Origin: Aquabacter sp040755535
GTDB taxonomy: Bacteria > Pseudomonadota > Alphaproteobacteria > Rhizobiales > Xanthobacteraceae
Reading direction: 5' to 3'
DNA: 19,828 nt
Assembly (NCBI GenBank): GCA_040755535.1
Contig: JBFMAV010000077.1
Span: forward strand, 1-19,828
The notes under the pieces are model-generated. The model made no database searches. It saw nothing but the letters and a program-made list of their open reading frames with translations, and was not told where the DNA came from. Positions 13,583-19,828 of the stretch are shown in pieces. The number at the start of each line of letters is the position of its first letter. The stretch's first letter is position 1. A program made the translations under genes and the position numbers.

Positions 13583-14041
13583 ATGAAACGGGCGGTACTG
13601 ACTTTCACGATCCTCGCGGCCTCGGTCGCCTCCGCCCACGCGCAGGTCAAGATGACCTGGACCGCGGAGGAGATGGACAACGGCGCCGTACTGACCCTGG
13701 GCGTCCCCGAGACGGACAATTCGGTCATTTCCCTGGTCTGCAACAAGGGCAATCCCACCGTCCTGCTCACCTCCCATGTGGGGTCGAAAGGACTGAAGGC
13801 GAATGATCCCGCGCGGATCATTCTCACGGCCGGCAAGGTGAAGAAGGAATTCACCGGCAAGGCTGTCGCCAATGAGGAATCCGCGTCCGTCGACGTGGAG
13901 GCCGGCGGAAGCTTCGCGGACGTCAAGGCGGTCCTGGCCGGCGGCAAGACCATGACGCTTGAAGTGAAGGGCGTGAAGCAGCAGGCGCCGCTCGACGGCG
14001 CGCCGGACGCATTCGCGACCTTCGCGGCCGCCTGCCAGTAA
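13583..14041 (+). CDS. Small secreted protein, second of second tandem pair
   Basis: A 152-aa secreted protein with a classic signal peptide (MKRAVLTFTILAASVASAHA, cleaved after residue 20). The mature part is beta-rich, with C53 after the first strands and C151 as the penultimate residue, the same layout as the upstream neighbour (C68 and C174). Shared elements are LTAGK, the VDVEA strand, GGKTMTLEV and an L-x-GA...F...C ending. No known family is recognised. The gene ends 18 bp before the 3' end of the convergent dxs gene. A TATGAT -10-like box upstream suggests it can be transcribed on its own. I infer a periplasmic role only. Confidence 0.82.
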   Translation: MKRAVLTFTILAASVASAHAQVKMTWTAEEMDNGAVLTLGVPETDNSVISLVCNKGNPTVLLTSHVGSKGLKANDPARIILTAGKVKKEFTGKAVANEESASVDVEAGGSFADVKAVLAGGKTMTLEVKGVKQQAPLDGAPDAFATFAAACQ

Positions 14042-14059
14042 GGGTCAGGCCACCACGGA

Positions 14060-15982
14060 TCAGGCGCGGCGGGAGACCGCCGCGCGCCCCTCGCTGGCGC
14101 CGAGCAGCGCCAGGGCCTTGACCGCGATGCCCTCGGCATCCAGCCCCGCCAGCGCCATCTGCCGGGCGGGAGTCTCGTGGTCGATATAGGTGTCCGGCAG
14201 CACCATGGCGCGCAGCTTCAGCCCGCGATCCAGCGCGCCGGCATCGCTCAGCATCTGCATGACCTGGCTGCCAAAGCCGCCGATGGAGCCCTCTTCCACC
14301 GTGATCATGGCGGCATGGGAGCGCGCGAGGCGCAGCATCAGGTCCGCATCGATGGGCTTGGCGAAGCGCGCATCCACGACGCTTGCCGAATAACCCAGCG
14401 CCTCCAGCCGCTCGGCGGCATCCAGGCAGGCCGCGAGGCGCGTGCCGAGCGCGACCAGCGCAATGTCGGTTCCCTCGCGCACCACGCGCCCGCGTCCGAT
14501 CGGCAGCACCTCGCCCTTGGTGGGGCGCTCCACGCCGACACCCTCGCCGCGGGGAAACCGGAAGGCGATCGGGCCGTCGTCATAGGCGACGGCGGTGGCG
14601 ATCATATGGGTGAGTTCCGCCTCGTCCGAGGGGGCCATGATGGTCATGCCGGGCAGGCAGGCGAGAAAGGCGAGATCATAGGCGCCGGCGTGGGTGGCGC
14701 CGTCCGCTCCCACCAGCCCGGCGCGGTCGATGGCGAAGCGCACCGGAAGCCCTTGAAGCGCGACGTCATGCACCACCTGGTCATAGCCGCGCTGGAGGAA
14801 GGTGGAATAGAGCGCGCAGAACGGCTTGTAGCCTTCCGAAGCAAGCCCGGCGGCGAAGGTCACCGCATGCTGCTCGGCAATGCCCACATCGAAGGTGCGC
14901 TGGGGATAGGCCTGACCGAACAGATCGAGCCCCGTGCCAGAGGGCATGGCGGCGGTGATGGCCACCACCTTGTCGTCGTGGCGCGCTTCCGCGATGAGGC
15001 TCTCGGCGAACACACGGGTATAGGACGGCGCGTTGGACTTGGGCTTCAGCTGCGTGCCCGTGACCACGTCGAACTTGACCACGCCGTGATACTTGTCGGC
15101 GGACCGCTCGGCGGGGGCGTAGCCCTTGCCCTTCTGGGTCACCACATGGACCAGGATCGGGCCGCCCTTGGCGTCGCGCACATTGCGCAGAACAGGGAGC
15201 AGGTGCTCCAGATTATGCCCGTCGATGGGGCCGACATAATAGAAGCCCATCTCCTCGAACAGCGTGCCGCCGGTCCAGAAGCCGCGCGCGAATTCCTCCG
15301 CGCGCTGGGCGCCGCGCTCGACGAATTTAGGCATATGGCGGGACAATTGCTTGCCCAGCTCGCGCAGCGACAGATAGGTGCGCCCGGAAATGAGCCGCGC
15401 CAGATAGGCGGACATGGCCCCGGTGGGCGGGGCGATGGACATGTCATTGTCGTTGAGGATGACAATCAGCCGGCTGTCCATGGCGCCGGCATTGTTCATG
15501 GCCTCATAGGCCATGCCCGCCGACATGGCGCCGTCGCCGATGACGCAGACCACGTTGCGGTCTTCGCCCGAAAGATCGCGCGCCACCGCCATGCCGAGCC
15601 CGGCTGAGATGGAGGTGGAGGAATGGGCCGCGCCGAACGGATCGTAATCGCTTTCCGCGCGGCGCGTGAAACCCGACAGGCCGCCGCCCTGGCGCAGGGT
15701 GCGGATCCGGTCGCGCCGGCCGGTGAGGATCTTGTGCGGATAGGCCTGGTGGCCGACGTCCCAGATCAGGCGGTCCTTGGGGGTCTCGAACACATGGTGC
15801 AGCGCCACCGTCAGCTCGACCACGCCGAGGCCCGCGCCGAGATGCCCGCCGGTCACCGACACCGCGTCGATGGTTTCGAGCCGCAATTCCTCGGCGAGTT
15901 GCTGAAGCTTCTCATCCGGCAAGGCCCGCAGGTCCGCGGGAGACGTCACCGTATCGAGAAGCGGTGTCCTGGAAACCGTCAC
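14060..15982 (-). CDS. dxs: 1-deoxy-D-xylulose-5-phosphate synthase
   Basis: A 640-aa thiamin-diphosphate enzyme that condenses pyruvate and glyceraldehyde 3-phosphate, the first step of the MEP isoprenoid pathway and also a source for thiamin and pyridoxal. The ThDP motif is GDGAMSAG (149-156) with NDND (177-180). The catalytic glutamate is Glu370 in DVGIAEQHAV, and the DRAG motif is at 419-422. Length is normal. The start is a GTG at 15982 with GGAG (15989-15992 on the minus strand) 6 nt upstream, which gives MTVSRTPLLDTV. The longer in-frame GTG at 16063 adds a serine-rich tail with no homology and lies on the presumed -10 box. A terminal SRRA and alanine-rich tail are unremarkable. Confidence 0.96.
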   Translation of the reverse strand: MTVSRTPLLDTVTSPADLRALPDEKLQQLAEELRLETIDAVSVTGGHLGAGLGVVELTVALHHVFETPKDRLIWDVGHQAYPHKILTGRRDRIRTLRQGGGLSGFTRRAESDYDPFGAAHSSTSISAGLGMAVARDLSGEDRNVVCVIGDGAMSAGMAYEAMNNAGAMDSRLIVILNDNDMSIAPPTGAMSAYLARLISGRTYLSLRELGKQLSRHMPKFVERGAQRAEEFARGFWTGGTLFEEMGFYYVGPIDGHNLEHLLPVLRNVRDAKGGPILVHVVTQKGKGYAPAERSADKYHGVVKFDVVTGTQLKPKSNAPSYTRVFAESLIAEARHDDKVVAITAAMPSGTGLDLFGQAYPQRTFDVGIAEQHAVTFAAGLASEGYKPFCALYSTFLQRGYDQVVHDVALQGLPVRFAIDRAGLVGADGATHAGAYDLAFLACLPGMTIMAPSDEAELTHMIATAVAYDDGPIAFRFPRGEGVGVERPTKGEVLPIGRGRVVREGTDIALVALGTRLAACLDAAERLEALGYSASVVDARFAKPIDADLMLRLARSHAAMITVEEGSIGGFGSQVMQMLSDAGALDRGLKLRAMVLPDTYIDHETPARQMALAGLDAEGIAVKALALLGASEGRAAVSRRA

Positions 15983-16054
15983 GAAACACTCCGCCTGTCG
16001 GCCGCCCCGGCTCCCCTGAGGCAGGGACGATACGGGGCTGCTGCTGACTTTCGA

Positions 16055-16083
16055 GGCATACACGCCGGGGGGTATTCGCGCAA
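16055..16083 (-). promoter_or_regulatory. Possible dxs promoter
   Basis: On the minus strand TTGCGC (16078-16083) and TATGCC (16055-16060) are 17 bp apart. The -10 is about 73 nt before the dxs GTG, in the 157-bp gap between dxs and the upstream glycosyltransferase gene. Confidence 0.45.
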
Positions 16084-16139
16084 CGTGAGACCCTTTTCCA
16101 TTCCTGCGCGCCGAACAGGGCCGAGTGATGGCCGGCTCA

Positions 16140-16982
16140 TCATGCCTCAGGACGCTCGAACAGACCCCGCAATTTGCCCGCGCGGATCATGACGCGGTGC
16201 AGGTCGAAGGTCAGCAGCGCGAGCGCGCACCCCCCCATCAGCTTCAGCGCATCCGCTCCACGTCCCGACGGACGATGATATTTACGGCGCAGATACAGCT
16301 CGGATCGCTTCTTGAGCCGGTTTATGGCGAAGGTGCGGGACAGGCTGGGAGTGCTGGACTTGCCCCCGCCGTGGCGCACACGCGCGGCCCGCACCACGAT
16401 GATGGGGATGGTCCGCGCGAGCGCGCGCAGCGCGAGGTCGTCATCCTCGTGATAGAGGAAAATCCGCGCGTCGAACCCGCCCATCTCCAGGAACAGGTCG
16501 CGCGGCGCCAGGAACGCCGCGCCATGGACGAAGCGGGTGCAATAGTCCCCTCCGATCTCTTCCTCCTTCAGGCGCCGGGCCCGCGGGACGGGCTCCAGGA
16601 TCGAGCCTTCCTTGCGCATCAGCCGCCCATTCTCGCCGACGATGGAGGGCATGAGGAAGGCCGGATCGTAGCGGCGCGCGGCGTCCAGCAGTGTCTCAAG
16701 CGCGCCCTCCTCCAGTTCCGCATCGGGATTGAGGAACAGGACATGGCCACCTGTGGCGGCGCGGGCGCCTTCATTGCAGGCGGCGCCGAATCCCACGTTG
16801 CGCGGCAAGGCGAGAAGGCGCGCCGGGCGGGACAGCGCAGCCATGAAGCCGGTGCCTTCGGGGCTCGCATTATCGACGATGATCACCTCCGCCCAGGACG
16901 GGACGGAGGCGACCGCGCGGCCGATCACCGCGCCGCTGTCGAACGTGACGAACACCACCGAGAGACTGCCGAGGTCTTGCAC
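16140..16982 (-). CDS. Glycosyltransferase family 2 protein
   Basis: A 280-aa GT-A-fold enzyme of the rhamnosyltransferase-like GT2 group. The N-terminal nucleotide-binding strands are SVVFVTFDSG and VIIVDNAS (residues 7-16, 33-40). PRNVGFGAACNEGA (60-73) and the metal-binding NPDAEL (85-90) are hallmarks of the group, and HEDDD (178-182) supplies the likely catalytic base. A hydrophobic stretch near 246-259 may make a membrane contact. The likely job is transfer of a sugar to a polysaccharide or lipid carrier of the cell envelope; donor and acceptor are unknown. The start is set at the GTG at 16982, which has CGGAG 6 nt before it; longer TTG-started readings add a basic unconserved tail. It is divergent from the hydrolase gene, and dxs lies downstream on the same strand. 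Confidence 0.88.
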   Translation of the reverse strand: MQDLGSLSVVFVTFDSGAVIGRAVASVPSWAEVIIVDNASPEGTGFMAALSRPARLLALPRNVGFGAACNEGARAATGGHVLFLNPDAELEEGALETLLDAARRYDPAFLMPSIVGENGRLMRKEGSILEPVPRARRLKEEEIGGDYCTRFVHGAAFLAPRDLFLEMGGFDARIFLYHEDDDLALRALARTIPIIVVRAARVRHGGGKSSTPSLSRTFAINRLKKRSELYLRRKYHRPSGRGADALKLMGGCALALLTFDLHRVMIRAGKLRGLFERPEA

Positions 16983-17119
16983 GCGCGCTCCGACGAAAAG
17001 GGGCCGTTCGGCGCGCCTCTGGTCGCGCCGCCGGGGAGTGGTAGCATCCAGGCTCCCGAGGGCAAACCGCAAGGCGGCCCTTTCATCGCGTCCGCCCCTC
17101 CGGTAGAACGCTCGCCATC

Positions 17120-18355
17120 ATGCCGCCGCGCGATCCCGCACCGACGCTCCGCCGCCATTTCTTCTTCCTGGCCGGCTTCGACCCCATGGATGCGGAGGGC
17201 CATTCGCGCATCTTCCAGCGGGAGATGGCGCGCTTCGCATCGGTGTGGAACGTCTCTGCCGCGCTGGACGGCCCGCTCCAGACGACCGAAACGGGCGCTT
17301 TCTGGGATGCGACCGCCGAAGGGCCGGGCTGGAGCTCGCAGGCCCGCGTCGAACTCCTGTGCTGGGACGATCTGGTGCGCGCCGAAATGGGGCGCAGTCG
17401 GCTCTCCCATCTGTGGGGCGGGGCGCGCGCGTTCGCGGACATGGTCGCGACCGGCACGATCCTGCGCTATTTCCGCTTCAGCCACCGCTACGGCATCTTC
17501 TTCCTGCTGACCTATGTGGCGCTGGCCGCGATCTGCGGCGTGGCGCTGGCGGCGGGCCTCGGCGCCGCCCATCTTGCGGAGGACCTCGGCCTCCCCGCCA
17601 CGCTCACCGGCCTTGTGGCTGGTGGCCTCACCTTCTTCGCAGCCATGGCGACGTTCGGGCGCCGCATGCGCCTCCAGCAATCCCTGGACCTTGCAGAATT
17701 CTCGGTGGACTTCGTGCGCGGCCGCCATCCCGCCATCGCCGCGCGGATGGAGGCCTTCGCCAGGCGCATCCTCGCGGTGGTGAATGAGGGCGGCGTGGAC
17801 GAGATCGTCATTGCCGGCCACAGCCTCGGCGCCATGCATGCGGTGAGTTGTCTTGCCCGCGCGCTGGAGACGGACCCCGATTTCCCGAAGCGCGCCAAGG
17901 TGCGCCTGCTCACGGTGGGCAATACGGCGGCGAAATTCGCCCTGCATCCGGCAGGGGGCTGGCTGCGCGCGGCCGGCGAACGGGTGTTCGAGGCGCGGGA
18001 GATCTATTGGGCGGAGTTCCAGGCGCGCGACGATCTCGTGAGCTTCTACAAGGTCAATCCCGTGACCCTGCGCCACGCGGGCAATTCCAACGGCCTGCTG
18101 CGGCCCTTCGTGCGGCAGGTGACGATCCGCGAAATGATGACGCCCGCGACCTTCGCGCGCTACCGGCTCGACCTGATGCGCATGCATTGCCAGTTCTTCC
18201 TGGCGAACGACCGGCGGGCGGCCTACGACTTCTACGCCTTCATCTTCGCCCCGGTGTCGTTCGACGCCGTGGTCCATGAAATCCAGGGGCCGCTCGAAAT
18301 TTTCGATCCGGACGGCTCCATCATTCCCGAGGAGCGCCGGGGCGCAGCCGCATGA
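17120..18355 (+). CDS. Membrane-associated alpha/beta-hydrolase (lipase-like)
   Basis: A 411-aa protein without a signal peptide. Two hydrophobic segments at about 123-149 and 158-180 form a helical hairpin in the middle. The hydrolase part follows, with the nucleophile elbow IAGHSLGAMHA (Ser235) and a plausible acid in FQARDDLVSF (Asp304/305); the catalytic His cannot be fixed with confidence. The N-terminal strand HFFFLAGFDPMD (13-24), before the membrane hairpin, looks like the first part of the same fold, so the membrane insert would interrupt the hydrolase domain. GHSLG is typical of lipases and esterases, but no substrate can be named. No good Shine-Dalgarno precedes the ATG. It overlaps the next gene by 4 bp (ATGA), so the two form an operon. 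Confidence 0.75.
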   Translation: MPPRDPAPTLRRHFFFLAGFDPMDAEGHSRIFQREMARFASVWNVSAALDGPLQTTETGAFWDATAEGPGWSSQARVELLCWDDLVRAEMGRSRLSHLWGGARAFADMVATGTILRYFRFSHRYGIFFLLTYVALAAICGVALAAGLGAAHLAEDLGLPATLTGLVAGGLTFFAAMATFGRRMRLQQSLDLAEFSVDFVRGRHPAIAARMEAFARRILAVVNEGGVDEIVIAGHSLGAMHAVSCLARALETDPDFPKRAKVRLLTVGNTAAKFALHPAGGWLRAAGERVFEAREIYWAEFQARDDLVSFYKVNPVTLRHAGNSNGLLRPFVRQVTIREMMTPATFARYRLDLMRMHCQFFLANDRRAAYDFYAFIFAPVSFDAVVHEIQGPLEIFDPDGSIIPEERRGAAA

Positions 18356-18942
18356 GCCTTCTGACCTTCGCCAAACTCGCCTGGACCCTCGGCGTCGTCG
18401 CCTGGTTCGTGATCCGCCTCCCCTTCCAGTTCAAGGCCCGCCGCACGGGGGTCGCGGATGCGCGGCGGCGGAACCTGCGGGAAAAGATCCTGCTCTCCAT
18501 CTCCACCTGCGGGCTCGGCGTGGTGCCGGCGCTCTATGTGGTCACGGGGTTTCCCGCCACCCTTTCCTATGCCCTTTCGCCGCTTCAGGTGACGGCGGGC
18601 GTGCTGGTGTTCCTGTTCGCCCTCTGGCTGTTCTGGCGCACCCATTCGGATCTTGGCCGGCAATGGTCGGTGACGCTGGAATTGCGCGAATCGCACCAGC
18701 TCATCACCAGCGGGGTGTATCGCCATGTGCGCCACCCCATGTATTCCGCCTTCTTCCTCTGGGCGATCGCCCAGGCGCTGCTGCTGCCCAATCTGGTGGG
18801 CGGCTTCGCCGGACTGGTGGGCTTCGGCACGCTCTATCTGTTCCGCGTGGGCGAGGAGGAGGCGATGATGCGCGAGGCGTTCGGCGCGCAATATGACGCC
18901 TATTGCGCGCGCACCAAGCGGGTCATCCCCTTCCTCTACTGA
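18352..18942 (+). CDS. Isoprenylcysteine carboxyl methyltransferase (ICMT/PEMT) family membrane protein
   Basis: A 196-aa polytopic membrane protein with about four to five hydrophobic segments (near 5-22, 48-66, 78-96, 132-164). The C-terminal signature of the ICMT/PEMT SAM-dependent methyltransferase family is clear: LGRQWSVTL (101-109), SGVYRHVRHPMYSA (120-133), RVGEEEAMMREAFGAQYDAY (165-184) and RVIPFLY at the end. Bacterial members methylate varied small, often lipid-soluble, substrates; the acceptor here is unknown. The coupled hydrolase gene suggests both act on the same membrane molecule (inference). No terminator with a T-run was found after it, although GC-rich hairpins lie in the following gap. 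Confidence 0.88.
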   Translation: MSLLTFAKLAWTLGVVAWFVIRLPFQFKARRTGVADARRRNLREKILLSISTCGLGVVPALYVVTGFPATLSYALSPLQVTAGVLVFLFALWLFWRTHSDLGRQWSVTLELRESHQLITSGVYRHVRHPMYSAFFLWAIAQALLLPNLVGGFAGLVGFGTLYLFRVGEEEAMMREAFGAQYDAYCARTKRVIPFLY

Positions 18943-19183
18943 GCCGGCCGGGGGGGGAACATCCGGCGCACATCCGCCTGCGTCCGATTCGCCCCCCCTT
19001 CGTTCCCGCCCCGTCCCACCGCCCGCGCCGGCGCGTCCCGGATCGGGACAGCGCGTATGCCCAGGCAGTTCCCGCCGGAACGAAACCGGTGCGGGGGTCG
19101 GTCAGCGATTCGGCGCCGTTTCGTTCCCCGCTTGTGCCGCCGCCAGCGCGGGCCTGTCCCGCAGCGGGACGGGCGCGGGCAAC
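18943..19183. other. Non-coding gap with repeated palindromes
   Basis: No gene is supported here. The gap holds two copies of the palindrome GTCCCG-N3-CGGGAC (19035-19049 and 19156-19170, 121 bp apart, different loop bases), each in a longer stem of about 10 bp. It also has three copies of TTCGTTCC (18999-19006 and 19120-19127 on the plus strand, 19077-19084 on the minus). It lies between two convergent transcription units. Confidence 0.5.
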
Positions 19184-19209
19184 AAAAAAGCCGGGCAATG
19201 GCCCGGCTT
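19184..19209 (-). terminator. Rho-independent terminator of the F1-ATPase operon
   Basis: A 9-bp stem AAGCCGGGC/GCCCGGCTT with a 4-nt loop. Read leftward it ends in a run of six T. It lies 26 bp past the atpC stop, with ideal orientation and form. On the plus strand the trailing CTTTATTC may give weaker termination for the ICMT-family gene. Confidence 0.93.
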
Positions 19210-19234
19210 TATTCGTCTCGAAGGGTCGAGATAT

Positions 19235-19654
19235 TCAGTGCGCGGCGGCGCTGGAGCCCTGGCTGAGGGCGTCGGCCACCTGCTTCAGGTCCGCGAGCAT
19301 GGAGGCGGCCTTCTGGCGGCCCTCGTCGGTGGTGGCGTCGGCCACGTCTTCCTCGGCGTCCTTGATGAGCTGGCGCAGCTGCGCCGTGTCGATTTCCTCG
19401 ACCGGGGTCGCGCGCTCGGCGAGCACGGTGAGGCCCGTCGGGTTCGCCTCGGCAAATCCTCCACGCACGAACAGGCGCTTGGCCGTGCCTTCGCCGCGCA
19501 CGGTGAGGATGCCGGGACGCAGCGTCGCGATGAACGGCGCATGGCCGGCGCCGACCGAGAAGTCGCCGTCCGAACCCGGCACATCCACCCAGGTCACGGG
19601 ACCGGAGAAGACGAGCCGCTCGGGCGAGACGAGCTCAAAGGTGAAGGTGGCCAT
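19235..19654 (-). CDS. atpC: ATP synthase F1 epsilon subunit
   Basis: A 139-aa epsilon subunit of the F1 part of ATP synthase, part of the rotor and a regulator of ATP hydrolysis. Residues 1-85 form the beta-sandwich (FELVSPERLVFSGPVTWVDVPGSDGDFSVGAGHAPFIATLRPG is the classic opening, with the conserved GDFGVL/GHAP region seen as GDFSVGAGHAP). Residues about 88-135 form the helical hairpin. Length is normal. GGAGA upstream serves the ATG at 19654. It is the last gene of the operon, followed by a strong terminator. The 162-bp gap to the presumed atpD end is long for this operon and holds two hairpins. Confidence 0.96.
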   Translation of the reverse strand: MATFTFELVSPERLVFSGPVTWVDVPGSDGDFSVGAGHAPFIATLRPGILTVRGEGTAKRLFVRGGFAEANPTGLTVLAERATPVEEIDTAQLRQLIKDAEEDVADATTDEGRQKAASMLADLKQVADALSQGSSAAAH

Positions 19655-19718
19655 GTGCGTGTCTCCGCTGTCCCCGTGCCGCGCTCACCCCGGACGCGAG
19701 GTCCGTGCCGGGTGTGCC

Positions 19719-19801
19719 GCGCCGCCCGTGCCGGTCCGCCGCGGGCGGCGCCGGACACGTGCGAACCTGTCCTGTCGGCGCCCGCGATTAAGGAGGGCGC
19801 C
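19719..19801 (-). other. Two hairpins in the atpD-atpC gap
   Basis: GCGCCGCCCG/CGGGCGGCGC (19719-19728/19742-19751) is a perfect 10-bp stem with a 13-nt loop. GGCGCCC/GGGCGCC (19777-19783/19795-19801) is a perfect 7-bp stem with an 11-nt loop. Neither has a T-run, so mRNA processing or stability elements are more likely than terminators. Confidence 0.4.
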
Positions 19802-19816
19802 GGATCTCGTCTTGCC

Positions 19817-19828
19817 TCAGGCCGCTTC
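19817..19828 (-). CDS. atpD: Probable last codons of atpD (ATP synthase beta), partial
   Basis: On the minus strand the window edge reads Glu-Ala-Ala-stop (GAAGCGGCCTGA). Because atpD normally precedes atpC, and alphaproteobacterial AtpD often ends in an alanine-rich tail, this is probably its C-terminus. Only three codons are visible, so the call rests on context. Confidence 0.45.
   Translation of the reverse strand, partial: EAA

Noticed and set aside
14177..15607. 476-aa plus-strand open frame antisense to dxs
   Set aside because: His/Gly/Ala-rich shadow; dxs on the minus strand is beyond doubt.
15983..16063. Longer dxs start at the GTG at 16063
   Set aside because: It adds 27 unconserved residues and overlaps the likely -10 box. 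The GTG at 15982 has a proper Shine-Dalgarno and the usual N-terminus.
16925..18277. 450-aa minus-strand open frame across the hydrolase gene
   Set aside because: Shadow frame rich in His/Glu/Arg with no motif; the plus strand has GHSLG, membrane helices and an ATGA overlap with the next gene.
18923..19198. 91-aa minus-strand open frame in the gap before the atpC terminator
   Set aside because: Low-complexity Arg/Gly composition, no good ribosome binding site, and it would begin beyond the atpC terminator. The gap looks non-coding.
1..19828. CRISPR arrays, prophage, transposase or integrase genes
   Set aside because: No regularly spaced repeats and no mobile-element proteins were found. The only mobile-like DNA is the 112-bp palindromic element.

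Overview
The window is about 19.8 kb of GC-rich DNA, densely coding on both strands with almost no mobile DNA. Protein similarity, the neighbouring pairs fabI/histidine phosphatase/aroC/ribB and dxs/tlyA/rlmD, and the very high GC point to an alphaproteobacterium of the order Hyphomicrobiales. A Xanthobacteraceae member (Xanthobacter/Azorhizobium-like) is my best guess, from memory of protein style only. The content looks chromosomal and mostly housekeeping.

Layout. (1) 1-2416: a two-TM methyl-accepting chemotaxis protein with a 281-bp leader region and a strong UUCG-loop terminator. (2) 2534-2610: tRNA-Pro(CGG) on the minus strand, with its own promoter back-to-back with that of fabI. (3) 2677-5251: fabI, two small secreted paralogous proteins separated by a 112-bp MITE-like palindromic element, and a histidine phosphatase. 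(4) 5252-6565: a convergent CNNM/CorC-type membrane protein. (5) 6716-9206: aroC and then ribB, whose product carries an N-terminal HTH domain and a degenerate RibA-like C-terminus. Two tandem TTCAG-N5-CTGAA palindromes lie directly before it. (6) 9302-10671: a secreted DUF1194 (VWA-like) protein converging on a secreted DUF4142 protein. (7) 10790-12750: rlmD-like and tlyA rRNA methyltransferases, overlapping as an operon on the minus strand. (8) 12972-14041: a second tandem pair of small exported paralogs on the plus strand. (9) 14060-15982: dxs, minus. (10) 16140-16982: a GT2 glycosyltransferase, minus, divergent from (11) 17120-18942, a membrane alpha/beta-hydrolase overlapping an isoprenylcysteine-methyltransferase-family gene. 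(12) 19184-19828: the end of the F1-ATPase operon, with atpC, its terminator and probably the last codons of atpD.

How the genes fit together. fabI (fatty acid elongation), aroC (chorismate), ribB (riboflavin) and dxs (isoprenoids, thiamin, pyridoxal) are core anabolic genes. tlyA and rlmD modify rRNA. Two separate insertions of tandem secreted paralogs interrupt what are, in related genomes, tighter housekeeping neighbourhoods.

The most interesting candidate system is at ribB: an enzyme carrying its own DNA-binding domain, with two matched palindromes at its promoter, an apparently leaderless ATG start, and a well-placed internal Shine-Dalgarno/GTG start that would yield the bare enzyme. 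This looks like a candidate autoregulated riboflavin switch. It is inferred from sequence only. No CRISPR array, transposase, integrase or phage gene was seen.
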